This document shows, piece by piece, positions 34,623 to 44,214 of a stretch of DNA of 64,000 nt. Each line of letters opens with the position of its first letter. Position 1 is the first letter of the stretch. Origin of the DNA: Chloroflexota bacterium (lineage in GTDB: Bacteria > Chloroflexota > Anaerolineae > JAAYZQ01); assembly GCA_018606645.1 (NCBI GenBank), contig JAGVRI010000004.1, positions 186,001 to 250,000 on the forward strand, read 5' to 3'. Both the position numbers and the translations under genes were made by a program. The notes beneath the pieces were generated by a model. That model was not told the origin of the DNA. It made no database searches and was given only the letters and a program-made list of their open reading frames with translations.

Positions 34623-35081
34623 GTGAACACATTATCACGATTATTTTATGGTATCACCAGGCTGATTTGGCGGATCGCCAAGCCAATAACGGTGGGAGTC
34701 AGGCTGATCCTGGAAAGAGACGGAGCCATCCTGCTGATGAAGCACATATATGATCGCCATTGGTATTTACCAGGTGGCGGGGTGAAGAAAGGCGAGACGG
34801 TGGAAGCGGCGGCACGACGCGAGGTTTCGGAAGAACTCGGCGCCGAGTTGGGAGACCTGCGCCTGGTTGGCGTGTACACGAACTTCTGCGAGCACAAAAA
34901 CGATCATATCATCGTCTTCTCTTGTGATGATTTCGTTCTTGCAGGCGAGACAGATCGCGAGATCGAGTGCTTCGATTTCTTTCGCTTTGACAGTTTGCCT
35001 GACGGTGTGTCACCCGGCACCCGGCGAAGAATCGGAGAGTATGTGCGCGGCGATGGCCTGCCCGTTGTTGGGCCGTGGTAA
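34623..35081 (+). CDS. Nudix hydrolase
   Basis: 152 residues. The Nudix box GGGVKKGETVEAAARREVSEELGAEL is complete, including the REVSEELG metal-binding glutamates, so it should hydrolyse a nucleoside diphosphate linked to another group. The N-terminal 20 residues (LSRLFYGITRLIWRIAKPI) form an amphipathic helix that may touch the membrane. Start GTG 34623; no strong ribosome site is seen. The substrate cannot be told from the sequence. Confidence 0.85.
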   Translation: MNTLSRLFYGITRLIWRIAKPITVGVRLILERDGAILLMKHIYDRHWYLPGGGVKKGETVEAAARREVSEELGAELGDLRLVGVYTNFCEHKNDHIIVFSCDDFVLAGETDREIECFDFFRFDSLPDGVSPGTRRRIGEYVRGDGLPVVGPW

Positions 35082-35186
35082 TCCGGAGTGGACTCATTCA
35101 TTGAGAGCAGTATGGCACCGGGACAACACCGCTCCATTGTATGGCGCAGGTAAAGTGTACGGCGGAGAAGCAGGAGTAAACGGCAT

Positions 35187-35241
35187 TCTAACAAAATTCT
35201 AACACCGCTCTAGCGTTGGTCTAACACAGGGGCGGTACAAT
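35187..35241 (+). promoter_or_regulatory. TCTAAC array promoter of the Cys-rich protein gene
   Basis: TCTAAC (35187), TCTAAC (35198), TCTAGC (35209) and TCTAAC (35220) keep an exact 11-bp period. The last ends 10 bp before TACAAT (35236-35241). There is no -35 hexamer. It is the clearest of the three arrays and has the same geometry as those before dnaK and groES. Confidence 0.8.
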
Positions 35242-35274
35242 AGCTTCACAGGTTCGAGAGGGAGCTAGAGCGTC

Positions 35275-35475
35275 ATGCAAGAAAGACTGTGCGCCAATTG
35301 CGGCATCGTCATTCGCTGGCAGCCAACGATCGTGGATGGCAAGACCTATTGCTGTTTGGGTTGCGCCCGCGGAGGTCCTTGCGAATGTGACTATGAGAAT
35401 CTGCCCCCTCCGCAAGGCATCAACCCGATGGTACACCAGCCAGTCCGCCCTTCCCAACCAGCTCAGGATCCATAA
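35275..35475 (+). CDS. Small Cys-rich, probably metal- or redox-active protein
   Basis: 66 residues with nine Cys in the first 40: CANCG, then YCCLGCARGGPCECDY, then a Pro-rich tail. The CCxGC motif resembles metal-binding knuckles of heavy-metal domains and small metallothionein-like proteins, but I cannot assign a family. No signal peptide, so cytosolic. It sits alone behind the TCTAAC promoter, which suggests it belongs to the same stress response as dnaK and groESL, perhaps handling zinc, copper or thiol stress. Confidence 0.7.
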   Translation: MQERLCANCGIVIRWQPTIVDGKTYCCLGCARGGPCECDYENLPPPQGINPMVHQPVRPSQPAQDP

Positions 35476-35666
35476 TTCTTGTCCTGGGAGGATGCTGGGG
35501 CAGAGCGTTCCACACCGTCATTCTGCTCAGCCCCCCAGATAACACCTCAGGATAGGCATTGGCCCACAGGGAGTTGCACGGAATGGCCGTGTGTGTTGTG
35601 ATGAAAATGGTGTGAGAGGGTGCTCGTTCAGAGCACGGTAATGATGGGAAGTGAGGGAACGAACGG

Positions 35667-36374
35667 ATGTTTCTCTGGGATCCAAGGTATTTGATCTTTG
35701 CCTTGCCGGCGTTGTTGCTGGCCTTCTATGCTCAAATGCGGGTCAGTTCCGCCTATGGTCAATATAGCCGCAAGCGGAACATGCGAGGGCTCACCGGCTA
35801 TGAGGTCGCCCGGATCCTGCTGCGCAGCGCCGGGCTGGATTTCGTCCGCGTCGAGGAGGTGCCGGGTCGCCTGAGTGATCACTATGATCCAGGCAAAAAG
35901 GTATTGCGTTTATCCAGCGGCGTGGCCCGGAGCCCGTCCGTAGCTTCGCTGGGAATTGTCGCCCACGAAATCGGCCATGCGGTGCAGGATGCCACCCAAT
36001 ACGCTCCTTTGCGGGTACGTTCCGGGTTGGTACCGATCGTGAGCATCGGCTCCTGGCTGGGTCCTATCCTCTTCTTCATCGGTTTCTTGATGTCCGGCTT
36101 TACCGGATCCACCTCGATCGCCTGGTTGGGCCTGTTCCTTTTTGCCGGGACGGCCGTCTTTGCGCTGGTAACCCTGCCGGTGGAGTTCAATGCCAGCAAG
36201 CGAGCGTTGCAGTTGTTGCACCGCTATGGACTGGCTGAGGGGCAGGAACTCCGCGAGACCAAGCAGGTCCTCGATGCGGCGGCGCTGACCTATGTGGCTG
36301 CGCTGGCCCAGTCGATCTCGACCTTGATGTACTATCTCTTCTTGTTGACCGGCTTCTCATCACGACGGGATTAA
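35667..36374 (+). CDS. YugP-type membrane zinc metallopeptidase
   Basis: 235 residues. An N-terminal helix is followed by a cytosolic zinc-binding VAHEIGHAVQDA motif (HEIGH, near residue 92), then two or three further helices and a conserved NASKRALQLL segment: the DUF2268/YugP-like neutral zinc peptidase family. Related proteins are predicted membrane proteases without a known substrate. It has its own start behind AGTGAGGG and converges with the aro operon. Confidence 0.85.
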   Translation: MFLWDPRYLIFALPALLLAFYAQMRVSSAYGQYSRKRNMRGLTGYEVARILLRSAGLDFVRVEEVPGRLSDHYDPGKKVLRLSSGVARSPSVASLGIVAHEIGHAVQDATQYAPLRVRSGLVPIVSIGSWLGPILFFIGFLMSGFTGSTSIAWLGLFLFAGTAVFALVTLPVEFNASKRALQLLHRYGLAEGQELRETKQVLDAAALTYVAALAQSISTLMYYLFLLTGFSSRRD

Positions 36375-36389
36375 GGGCTAGAGAGCCAC

Positions 36390-36430
36390 ACCCTCCTGCA
36401 GTTGATGCCTTGCAGGAGGGTTTCATTTTT
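36390..36430. terminator. Terminator between yugP-like gene and aroQ
   Basis: ACCCTCCTGCA (36390-36400) pairs perfectly with TGCAGGAGGGT (36411-36421), followed by TTCATTTTT on the plus strand. It ends the peptidase transcript and may also serve the aro operon from the other side. Confidence 0.8.
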
Positions 36431-36884
36431 CCCGTCGTCGCCCCGTCTGCTCCTCCAGCCAAGTGACCAGCGCCTCTAAGCCCAATCGGTAGCTGTGCCA
36501 GCTAAAGCCGCTGATCTGCCCCACGCACACCGGGGCAATTACCGACTGGTGGCGGAAGGGCTCGCGGGCGTAGATGTTGGACAGATGGACTTCGACAGCC
36601 GGTAGCCCTACCCCGCGAATGGCATCCCGAATGGCGTAGGAATAGTGACTGTAGGCGCCTGGATTGATGACCAACCCATCGGCCCAATCGGCAGCCTGCT
36701 GGATGGCTTCGACCAGCGTTCCTTCGTGGTTGGACTGGATACTCTGAATTTCGATGCCCTGTTCCTGGGCCCACCCCCGGAGCCGTTCGTCAATCTCGGC
36801 CAGGGTGAACCGGCCATAGAGCTCCGGTTCCCGCCGGCCCAACAGGTTCAAATTCGGACCATGGATGACCTGGATGCGCCACAT
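36423..36884 (-). CDS. aroQ: Type II 3-dehydroquinate dehydratase
   Basis: Dehydrates 3-dehydroquinate to 3-dehydroshikimate (third shikimate-pathway step). 153 residues with [18 protein letters not shown] (containing the catalytic Tyr loop), [29 protein letters not shown] and [18 protein letters not shown]. It forms a dodecamer in the family. GGGGAGG before ATG 36882-36884. Last gene of the eight-gene aromatic operon, 26 bp after aroKB. Confidence 0.96.
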   Translation of the reverse strand: MWRIQVIHGPNLNLLGRREPELYGRFTLAEIDERLRGWAQEQGIEIQSIQSNHEGTLVEAIQQAADWADGLVINPGAYSHYSYAIRDAIRGVGLPAVEVHLSNIYAREPFRHQSVIAPVCVGQISGFSWHSYRLGLEALVTWLEEQTGRRREK

Positions 36885-36910
36885 CGTTCCTCCCCTTGCA
36901 GAAAGTAGCT

Positions 36911-38488
36911 CTACCGTTGTATTTCCTCCAGGACTGCCAACACCTCAGCCGATTCCACCTGGTCGGTCACAAACACCTCGCCAATGTCACGAAGAAGGAC
37001 AAAGCGCAACCGTCCCCCTCGCCGTTTCTTGTCGGCGGCCATCGCCTCCCAGATCTGATCTGGCAGAAAGTCAGGCTCCCGCGTGGGCAGACCGAGACGA
37101 TGGAGCACGCCTTCCACGCGGGGAACGAGGCCCGGATCGCACCATCCGAGTCGAGCCGAAAGGCGGGCAGCGGCGACCAGTCCAACACTGACCGCAGCGC
37201 CGTGGGAACGGGCATAGCCGCTCAAGAGCTCCAGGGCATGGCCGAAAGTGTGCCCCAGGTTGAGCACCGCGCGCCGTCCATGCTCATATGGATCCTCCTC
37301 CACGACCGCGATCTTGACCCGAAGCGCTCGCTCGATGAGCCAGGGCAGTGGAGCCGGCCCGTGGTCCTCAATCTGGCAGAACAGGGCAGGATCGGCGATC
37401 AGCCCCGCTTTCACCGTCTCGGCCAGACCGCTGGCTTTTTCGCCGGGCGGCAGAGTGACCAGAGTGGCGGGGTCCGCAATGACCAGACGGGGTTGCTTAA
37501 AGGCGCCGATCAGGTTCTTGCCGCGCGGGTGGTCCACCGCCACCTTGCCCCCAACGCTGGCATCCACCATGGCCAGCAGTGTGGTGGGTACCTGCACCAG
37601 GGCCACGCCGCGCAAGTAGGTGGCCGCCACAAAGCCCGCCAGGTCCCCGATGACCCCTCCTCCCAGGGCTAACACCACGCCGTGCCGATCGAGCCGGGCC
37701 TCGATGAGCAGGTCGTACACGTGCCGGACGCTATCCAATGTCTTGTATGCTTCCCCATCGGGCACGGTGCACCAGGTGGTCTGGTATCCGGCTGCTTCCA
37801 GGCTGGCTCCCACTGTATCGGCATACAGGGCACTGACGGTAGGGTTGGTGACCACCGCGACCGCGCCGCTCAATCCATGGTGTCGGATCAGCTCCCCGAC
37901 CTGGCTCAACAGCCCCCGGCCCAGATAGATGGGGTATTCGCCGCCTGGATAACGGACCGGTAAGATTTGCGCTGCCGGGGTTTCAACCATAGCCAGGACT
38001 CGATCGGCCACCTGGTCCACAGTCAGGCCGCTGGTGTCGACCTGGAGCGGGATGCGCTGGTAGGCGGCAGCTCGTTGGGCCAGGAGGGCCTGGATGCCGG
38101 TCCATCGGTCGTCGCCTTCTAGCAACGGTCGGTCATCGGCTGATTCCAGCCGCCGGAAGATCTCCTCTGGCGGTGCGGTCAGGCAGACGACCGGTCCACT
38201 GGCGCCCAAGATCTGCCGGTTCTCCTCAGGAAGCAAGGCTCCGCCACCGGTGGCGATCACCAGCCCGCCACGAGCGGCCAGTTCCCGGCACAGCTCGGCC
38301 TCCAGTTGGCGGAAATAGGCTTCGCCTTTGAGGCGAAAGATCTCGGCCACCGTCATCCCTTCGCGGCTTTCGATCAGGACGTCCATGTCCACGAACTCCC
38401 GGTTCAGCCGTCGGGCAAGTTCGCGGCCCACGCTGGTCTTGCCGCTGCCCATAAAGCCGGTCAGGATCAGGTTCTCATCCTCATTCAT
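36911..38488 (-). CDS. aroKB: Fused shikimate kinase / 3-dehydroquinate synthase
   Basis: 525 residues. Residues 1-170 are shikimate kinase ([18 protein letters not shown]-loop, DMDVLIE, GGGALL, RPLLEG lid). Residues about 180-525 are NAD-dependent dehydroquinate synthase ([56 protein letters not shown], and the metal-binding [11 protein letters not shown]). One chain thus makes step two and step five of the pathway. The start at ATG 38486-38488 overlaps the aroC end by 8 bp. Confidence 0.95.
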   Translation of the reverse strand: MNEDENLILTGFMGSGKTSVGRELARRLNREFVDMDVLIESREGMTVAEIFRLKGEAYFRQLEAELCRELAARGGLVIATGGGALLPEENRQILGASGPVVCLTAPPEEIFRRLESADDRPLLEGDDRWTGIQALLAQRAAAYQRIPLQVDTSGLTVDQVADRVLAMVETPAAQILPVRYPGGEYPIYLGRGLLSQVGELIRHHGLSGAVAVVTNPTVSALYADTVGASLEAAGYQTTWCTVPDGEAYKTLDSVRHVYDLLIEARLDRHGVVLALGGGVIGDLAGFVAATYLRGVALVQVPTTLLAMVDASVGGKVAVDHPRGKNLIGAFKQPRLVIADPATLVTLPPGEKASGLAETVKAGLIADPALFCQIEDHGPAPLPWLIERALRVKIAVVEEDPYEHGRRAVLNLGHTFGHALELLSGYARSHGAAVSVGLVAAARLSARLGWCDPGLVPRVEGVLHRLGLPTREPDFLPDQIWEAMAADKKRRGGRLRFVLLRDIGEVFVTDQVESAEVLAVLEEIQR

Positions 38489-39596
38489 TGCGCTGCCATG
38501 CCTCCCAATGAGCTCGGATTTCAGACAGGCTATCGCCGCCCGTTTTCTCCAGGAACGCATCGGCCAGCACCCAGGCGACCATGGCCTCGCCGACGATGGC
38601 TGCCGCTGGCACCGCGCAGACATCGGCCCGTTGGTAAGGGGGAGTGGCCGGTTCCCTCGTGGTCAGGTCTACCGAACGCAACGGCCTGGCCGTGGTGGGG
38701 ATCGGCTTCATTGCGGCGCGGACGATGATCGGCTGTCCGTTGGTCACACCACCCTCCAGACCCCCGGCGCGGTTGGTCGGGCGCATCAGGCGCCCGTGCT
38801 CGATCCAGATCTCGTCGTGCACCTGGGTTCCCATTCGCCGGGCGTTCTCAAAAGCTGGGCCAATCTCCACGCCCTTGATAGCCGGAATGCTAATCACCGC
38901 CCCGGCCAGCCGGGCATCCATCCTTCGGTCCCAGTGGGTATAACTGCCCAATCCAGGCGGCACGCCGGTGGCGCTCACCACGAACACACCCCCCAAGGAA
39001 TCCCCCCGTTGCCGCACCTCTTCGATATGCTGACGCATCGCTTCAGCCGCCACGGGGTCGGGGCAATGTACGTCTGAGGTCTCTGCCAGGCCCCACAGTT
39101 CTTCTTCGGGACAGGCGGGGATGGTGGCCGATACGGCGCCGATGCCGATGACATAACTTCCCAGGCGGACGCCAAATTCGGCCAGCAATCGCCGGGCGAT
39201 GGCCCCCACGGCCACTCGGACCGCCGTCTCTCGCGCGCTGGCCCGTTCCCACACGAGCCGCAGGTCATCAAAGCCGTACTTGAGCGCACCGGCCAGATCG
39301 GCATGGCCGGGCCGGGGGATCGTAACCGGTGCGGCCTCTCGGGTCTGGACCGCCGCGCGATTCTGAATCTGGAGAGCCAGGGGACCGCCGGTGGTTTTGC
39401 CCTTGGCCACGCCACCGAGAAAGATGACCTGATCGTGCTCGATCTGTTGGCGCTCACTGCGCCCGTACCCGGCCTGGCGCCGGCGCAACTGGTGATTGAC
39501 CTCTTCTTCGGTCAGGGGGAGTCCGGCCGGAAGCCCTTCGACGATGGCGGTGAGGGTCGGACCGTGCGATTCACCCGCAGTGAGAAAACGTAACAT
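38481..39596 (-). CDS. aroC: Chorismate synthase
   Basis: Uses reduced FMN to remove phosphate from EPSP, giving chorismate. 371 residues with FLTAGESHGPTLTAIVEGLPAG at the start, GYGRSERQQIEHDQV, RPGHADLAGALKYG, and SARETAVRVAVGAIARRLL, all family signatures. GGGAGG five bases upstream supports ATG 39594-39596. It lies 11 bp after aroE and overlaps aroKB. Confidence 0.97.
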   Translation of the reverse strand: MLRFLTAGESHGPTLTAIVEGLPAGLPLTEEEVNHQLRRRQAGYGRSERQQIEHDQVIFLGGVAKGKTTGGPLALQIQNRAAVQTREAAPVTIPRPGHADLAGALKYGFDDLRLVWERASARETAVRVAVGAIARRLLAEFGVRLGSYVIGIGAVSATIPACPEEELWGLAETSDVHCPDPVAAEAMRQHIEEVRQRGDSLGGVFVVSATGVPPGLGSYTHWDRRMDARLAGAVISIPAIKGVEIGPAFENARRMGTQVHDEIWIEHGRLMRPTNRAGGLEGGVTNGQPIIVRAAMKPIPTTARPLRSVDLTTREPATPPYQRADVCAVPAAAIVGEAMVAWVLADAFLEKTGGDSLSEIRAHWEAWQRNE

Positions 39597-39607
39597 GGAC
39601 ACCTCCC

Positions 39608-40513
39608 TTAAGGGGTAGCGACGTCGGCATCCTGCCGCAAAGCCGGCTCAACCGGCGCCTGTTGGCTCCGCGCCAGAGACTCCCTGGCGGCGGCGCGCAT
39701 CACCTCCAATGGGGGGGATTGGCCGGTCCACAGTTCAAAGGCCAGTGCTCCTTGCTGCACCAGCATCTCCAGTCCACCAATGGCTGGGGCGCCAGCGGCG
39801 CGAGCCTGGGCCAGCAGTCGCGTCTCGGCCGGGTTATAAACCAGGTCAAAGACCGTCCAATGGGAGGGCAGCGACAGGGTCTCTGGCCATGGCGAGACGT
39901 TGCCCTGCGGCCACATTCCGACCGAGGTTGCATTGACCAACAGGTTGAAATCGGCCAACTCTGGCTCCAGCGAATCGAGGGAGGCGATCGAGGTCACAGA
40001 CCCGCCCATCCCTTGCGCATGGTGGACCAGTTCGAGGGCGCGCTGGGGAGTGCGGTTGTAGAGGACAATGGTAGACCCCGCCTGCACCAGAGCATAGACC
40101 ACTGCCCGCGCCGCCCCACCGGCGCCGAGCACCAACGCCCGGCTTCCCTTGGGCTCGAACCCCGCCGCCTGCAGCGCGGCCAGGAATCCGGGAGCATCGG
40201 TGTTGTAACCCAGCAAACGTCCCTCGCGGACAACCACTGTGTTCACCGCGCCGATGGTCCGGGCCGAACTCTCGACCTCATCCAGAAAAGCCATGACCGC
40301 CTCTTTGTGGGGTACGGTGACATTGGCTCCCCGATATCTCTGCCCTCTGAGTTGGGCCAGAGTTGAAGCGATCTCTCCGGGCGGCGTGGGAAGGAGAGTG
40401 TACCACCAATCAAGTCCTAGTGCCTGGAAAGCGGCGTTGTGCATCGCCGGGGAAACGCTATGTTCGACCGGCCAGCCGATCAATCCGACCCGTTGGGGAG
40501 CGTGTTCGCTCAT
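39608..40513 (-). CDS. aroE: Shikimate dehydrogenase
   Basis: NADPH-dependent reduction of 3-dehydroshikimate. 301 residues with the substrate motif WPVEHSVSPAMHNAAF, catalytic Lys in NVTVPHKEAVM, NTDAPGF, and the nucleotide-binding GAGGAARAVVYAL and NRTPQRA. Its start overlaps the aroA stop (ATGA), so translation is coupled. Confidence 0.96.
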   Translation of the reverse strand: MSEHAPQRVGLIGWPVEHSVSPAMHNAAFQALGLDWWYTLLPTPPGEIASTLAQLRGQRYRGANVTVPHKEAVMAFLDEVESSARTIGAVNTVVVREGRLLGYNTDAPGFLAALQAAGFEPKGSRALVLGAGGAARAVVYALVQAGSTIVLYNRTPQRALELVHHAQGMGGSVTSIASLDSLEPELADFNLLVNATSVGMWPQGNVSPWPETLSLPSHWTVFDLVYNPAETRLLAQARAAGAPAIGGLEMLVQQGALAFELWTGQSPPLEVMRAAARESLARSQQAPVEPALRQDADVATP

Positions 40514-41835
40514 GAGATTTGTCCTCCCAATCGAACCAGCAGCGATTCAAAGCCGGGGAACGAGTCGGCGATGCAGTCGGTGTCCTGCACTGTGGTCTCA
40601 CCCTGGGCGATCAACCCGGCTACGGTCAGGGCCATCGCCAGGCGGTGATCTCCATGGCTGTGGACGACAGTGCCTCGCAACCGGGTCGGGCCGCGCACCA
40701 CAAACCCATCGGCCCGGGGTTCGATCTCGGCCCCCAGGCGACGCAGTTCCTCGACGGTGGTCGCGATCCGGTCGGTTTCTTTGACCCGCAGTTCCGCTGC
40801 ATCGCGCACGCGGGTCTCACCTTCTGCCTGGGTGGCGGCCACTGCCAGGATCGGGAGTTCGTCAATAGACCGCACTACCAAAGACCCACCCACCTCCGTC
40901 CCGCGCAAGGCGGAGGCGCGGACGGTCAGGTCGGCTACTGGCTCGCCGCCTACGGTGCGTTCTTCATGGAGGGTCACGCTCGCCCCCATGGCCCACAATG
41001 CGTCGAGGAGTCCTGTTCGCGTGGGATTCACCCCGACCTCCTCCAGGGTCACTTCCGATCCCGGCGACAACGTGGCCGCTACCAGCAGAAACGCTGCTGA
41101 AGAGAAATCGCCAGGCACCGAGACGTCGATGGGGCGAAGCCGTTGCCCGGGGGTCAGGTGCACGGTGGAGGTCGGGGGCTGGACGCCAGCGGCGGCCTCT
41201 TTTGTCTCGACCGTAGCCCCCATTGCATTCAACATGCGTTCGGTGTGATCGCGGGCCGGACCCGGCAAATGAAGCGTGGTGGGGCTGTCCGCGTACAGGC
41301 CGGCGAGCAGCAGCGCGCTTTTGACCTGGGCGCTGGCGACCGGTAACGAGTACTCGATCCCGTGCAAACGGCCGCCCTGGATCGCCAACGGCGGCCAGCG
41401 ACCGTGATCGCGGCCTAACACCGTCGCCCCCATCAGCCGCAGTGGCTCGACAATCCGGCCCATCGGCCGCCGCCGAAGCTGAGGATCGCCGCTCAGGACA
41501 CTGGTGAAGGGTTGACCGGCCAAAAGTCCGGCCAGCAGGCGCAGGGTGGTGCCCGATCGCACGCAGTTCAGGACATCATCCGGTTCCTGGAGACCGTGCC
41601 ATCCCCGGCCGTGAACGAGCAGCGTGGTGGGCGATAGTTCCTCGACTTCGATCCCGAGAGCGCGCACGGCCGTGAGCGTGGCCAGGCAGTCATTCGCCGG
41701 AAGCAAGTTCTCAACGCGGCCCGTCCCCTCGGCAATGGCCCCCAGCAACAATGCCCGGTGCGAAATAGATTTGTCGCCCGGTACCCGGGTGCGCCCTCGA
41801 AGTGGTGGACCAGGCCGTACGGTCAATCGGCTCAT
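40510..41835 (-). CDS. aroA: EPSP synthase
   Basis: Transfers enolpyruvate from PEP to shikimate-3-phosphate. 441 residues; PGDKSISHRALLLGAIAEG near the N-terminus, NCVRSGTTLRLLAGLLAG, the LRRRPMGRIVEPL segment, and VKETDRIATTVEELRRLGAEIE. The GTTLRLLAG loop, with Thr-Thr in place of the common GNAGT-type Asn-Ala, differs from the most usual class I form and may affect glyphosate binding. Starts coupled to tyrA by a 4-bp overlap. Confidence 0.95.
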   Translation of the reverse strand: MSRLTVRPGPPLRGRTRVPGDKSISHRALLLGAIAEGTGRVENLLPANDCLATLTAVRALGIEVEELSPTTLLVHGRGWHGLQEPDDVLNCVRSGTTLRLLAGLLAGQPFTSVLSGDPQLRRRPMGRIVEPLRLMGATVLGRDHGRWPPLAIQGGRLHGIEYSLPVASAQVKSALLLAGLYADSPTTLHLPGPARDHTERMLNAMGATVETKEAAAGVQPPTSTVHLTPGQRLRPIDVSVPGDFSSAAFLLVAATLSPGSEVTLEEVGVNPTRTGLLDALWAMGASVTLHEERTVGGEPVADLTVRASALRGTEVGGSLVVRSIDELPILAVAATQAEGETRVRDAAELRVKETDRIATTVEELRRLGAEIEPRADGFVVRGPTRLRGTVVHSHGDHRLAMALTVAGLIAQGETTVQDTDCIADSFPGFESLLVRLGGQIS

Positions 41836-42695
41836 GGGAACATCTCCTTCCGTTTTTGACGGATCAACGATAAGACACGGTGCAGGTCCTCCTCGTGACC
41901 AGCTTCCAACAATTCAGCTAACCGGTCGAGATGGAGTTGATAGGTTCGCACCGCGCGCAGGATCTCATCCCGGTTGGTGAGGAGAATGTCCAGCATCATG
42001 GTCACATCGCTGCCGGCGACCCGAGAGGTATCACGGAAGCCCCCGGCGATGATCTCCCACGCCGCCGGGTCAGGGGAAGTGATGGCATCGGCCGTACTAA
42101 CCAGGGCGCAGGCTAACAGGTAGGGCAGGTGGCTGAGGGTGGCGACCAGGAAGTCCTGGCGCTCCGGCTCCAACACCAAGGGATGAGAGCCTACCGCTTG
42201 GGCCAGCGCACGACCCAGGGCCAGGGCCGCCGGCGAGGTGCGGGGCAGGGGGCAGAGGATAAAGGTACGGTTCTGGTAGAGGGTAGGGTCGGCGGCCTCG
42301 ATCCCGGCCAGCTCTTTGCCGCACATCGGATGCCCGCCCAACGGCTGGACATGGTCCGGCAAACGAGCCATTTCGGCCAGGATCTGGGTCTTGGTACTCC
42401 CCAGGTCCATCAGCACGCAATCCTGGGGCAGGAGGGGGCCGATCTCGGGCAATTGTCGCAGGATAGTTCGAACCGGAGTGGCCAATACCACCACGTCGGC
42501 GCGGTGAATGCCCTCAGGCAGGTTGGTGGTGCCCCAATCAACCAGGCCCCGCTCCCGAGCGACCTCAACGGTCTCGGTGCGCCGTGCCACCCCGATTACC
42601 GCCCGGCACTGATTCCGGAGCGCGCCGGCCAACGAGCCGCCCATCAGGCCCAGGCCGACAACGGCCACCTGGCACTCGCATAGGGGGCGGATCAT
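41832..42695 (-). CDS. tyrA: Prephenate dehydrogenase
   Basis: Oxidatively decarboxylates prephenate to 4-hydroxyphenylpyruvate for tyrosine. 287 residues with NAD fold VAVVGLGLMGGSLAGAL, DLGSTKTQI, GGHPMCGKELAGIEAAD and a helical C-terminal dimer domain (SHLPYLLACALV; GGFRDTSRVAGSD). GGGAGC before ATG 42693-42695, 2 bp after the DAHP synthase stop, excludes a longer start. No ACT domain is attached. No pheA is in the window. Confidence 0.93.
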   Translation of the reverse strand: MIRPLCECQVAVVGLGLMGGSLAGALRNQCRAVIGVARRTETVEVARERGLVDWGTTNLPEGIHRADVVVLATPVRTILRQLPEIGPLLPQDCVLMDLGSTKTQILAEMARLPDHVQPLGGHPMCGKELAGIEAADPTLYQNRTFILCPLPRTSPAALALGRALAQAVGSHPLVLEPERQDFLVATLSHLPYLLACALVSTADAITSPDPAAWEIIAGGFRDTSRVAGSDVTMMLDILLTNRDEILRAVRTYQLHLDRLAELLEAGHEEDLHRVLSLIRQKRKEMFP

Positions 42696-42697
42696 GG

Positions 42698-43711
42698 CTA
42701 CAGCTCCCGACCAATCGCCTGGGCCACTGCCCTCAGCCCGGTCATCAACTCGGCAAAGGCCGGGAGTTTCAGAGATTGAGCCCCATCCGACAAGGCGCGG
42801 CTGGGGTGAGGGTGGACTTCGATGATCAATCCGTCTGCGCCAGCCGCCACCGCAGCTTTGGACACGGCTCCCACCAGGTTCCATTTCCCCGTCCCGTGGC
42901 TGGGATCGGCAATCACCGGCAGATGGGTCAGGCTTTTGAGAAGGGGAATGGCATTAATGTCAAAGGTGTTGCGAGTGTAGGTCTCAAAGGTGCGGATGCC
43001 CCGCTCACAAAGCATGACCTGATAATTGCCGTGGGAGAGGATATATTCTGCCGACATCAGCAACTCTTCGACAGTGGCCATCATCCCTCGTTTCAGCAGG
43101 ACCGGCTTGTTCAGTTCTCCGACCGCATGCAGCAGAGCGAAATTCTGCATGTTGCGTGCCCCGATCTGAAGAATGTCGGCATACTGGGCGACCAACGGCA
43201 CCTGTTCGGGGGCCATCACCTCGGTGACAATCGCCAGGCCAAATTCTTCACGCATCTCGGCCAGGATCTCCAATCCTTCCTGCCCCAATCCCTGGAAGCT
43301 ATAGGGAGAGGTGCGTGGTTTGAAGGCGCCGCCGCGCAGGATGTGGACCCCGGTTTCTTTGATCGCCTGGGCTATCTCGCGCATCTGCGGTCGGTCTTCG
43401 ACCGCACAGGGGCCAGCCATGACCACCACTTCCCGGTCGCCGATCCGGGTCCCCTGGATCGAGATCACGGTGTTTTCGGGCTTGAAATCCCGGCTGGCGA
43501 GTTTGTACGCCGGGAGCACGCGAAGAACCTTTTCTACCCCCTCCATCCGTTCGAGGGTTTCCCAGTTGACCGGGCGCTCGTCGCCGATAAGACCGATGAT
43601 GGTTCGTTCCTCTCCTTTGGAAAGGTGGGTGCGAAAGCCGAGCTCCACCACGCGTTGGGCAACCCGCTGGATATCGGCCTCGCTGGCATCTTTTTTCATG
43701 ACAATAATCAT
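42698..43711 (-). CDS. aroF: DAHP synthase, type I beta with regulatory domain
   Basis: Condenses PEP and erythrose-4-phosphate, the pathway entry point. 337 residues: residues 1-75 form a ferredoxin/ACT-like domain ([20 protein letters not shown]) known in Thermotoga-type enzymes to bind Tyr or Phe as feedback inhibitors. The barrel has [49 protein letters not shown] and [17 protein letters not shown]. Enzyme feedback plus the operon leader would give two levels of control. Confidence 0.95.
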   Translation of the reverse strand: MIIVMKKDASEADIQRVAQRVVELGFRTHLSKGEERTIIGLIGDERPVNWETLERMEGVEKVLRVLPAYKLASRDFKPENTVISIQGTRIGDREVVVMAGPCAVEDRPQMREIAQAIKETGVHILRGGAFKPRTSPYSFQGLGQEGLEILAEMREEFGLAIVTEVMAPEQVPLVAQYADILQIGARNMQNFALLHAVGELNKPVLLKRGMMATVEELLMSAEYILSHGNYQVMLCERGIRTFETYTRNTFDINAIPLLKSLTHLPVIADPSHGTGKWNLVGAVSKAAVAAGADGLIIEVHPHPSRALSDGAQSLKLPAFAELMTGLRAVAQAIGREL

Positions 43712-43733
43712 AATTCTCCGTCTCCTTTTCGGT

Positions 43734-44120
43734 TTATTCTTCTGAGGGTAGAGAGGGTGGGACGCTCAGATCCGGGCGCAACGCCGCAGCGCCGTGCAGG
43801 TACACATGTCGGATCTCCGCCTGGGTTTTGTCGGTATTCCAGTGGAGCAACACCCGAATGCAGCGGGGAGTGCTTCCCGGAACCGGGATCTCTTGCGCAT
43901 CGAGCAACGCGACCTGCTGCCAACCGAGTTGTCGGGCCGCCTGGGCCGGAAAGGCAGCCATCAGGTCCGGGGTCACCGTAAACAGGGCGCTGGCCAGGTC
44001 CTCCACCTCGATGCCGTTGGCTGCCACGAGATGGAGCAAGAGCTCCCGCGTCGCCGCCAGGATCTGATCCGCCGAGTCAGTCTCGACCGTGGTAGCACCG
44101 CGAACGCCTCGACAAGGCAT
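43734..44120 (-). CDS. aroH: Chorismate mutase, AroH type
   Basis: Claisen rearrangement of chorismate to prephenate. 128 residues of the trimeric AroH fold with [38 protein letters not shown] and the C-terminal [22 protein letters not shown] precedes ATG 44118-44120. First structural gene of the operon, starting 31 bp after the leader terminator. Confidence 0.95.
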   Translation of the reverse strand: MPCRGVRGATTVETDSADQILAATRELLLHLVAANGIEVEDLASALFTVTPDLMAAFPAQAARQLGWQQVALLDAQEIPVPGSTPRCIRVLLHWNTDKTQAEIRHVYLHGAAALRPDLSVPPSLPSEE

Positions 44121-44151
44121 TGACCTCCCTCCTTCATCGATTCATAGTGAG

Positions 44152-44189
44152 AAAAAAGAGAGCGTGGGGCCGTTGGCTCCACGCTCTCT
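44152..44189 (-). terminator. Attenuator terminator of the aro operon
   Basis: On the minus strand AGAGAGCGTGG (44179-44189 region) pairs over 11 bp with CCACGCTCTCT (44157-44167), with an 11-nt loop and a run of six T. The loop and first arm base contain CAACGGCCC (44167-44175), which is exactly complementary to GGGCCGTTG in the upstream leader (44242-44250), offering an antiterminator. Confidence 0.85.
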
Positions 44190-44214
44190 CGGTTCACCAA
44201 TCTGTATCGCTTAC

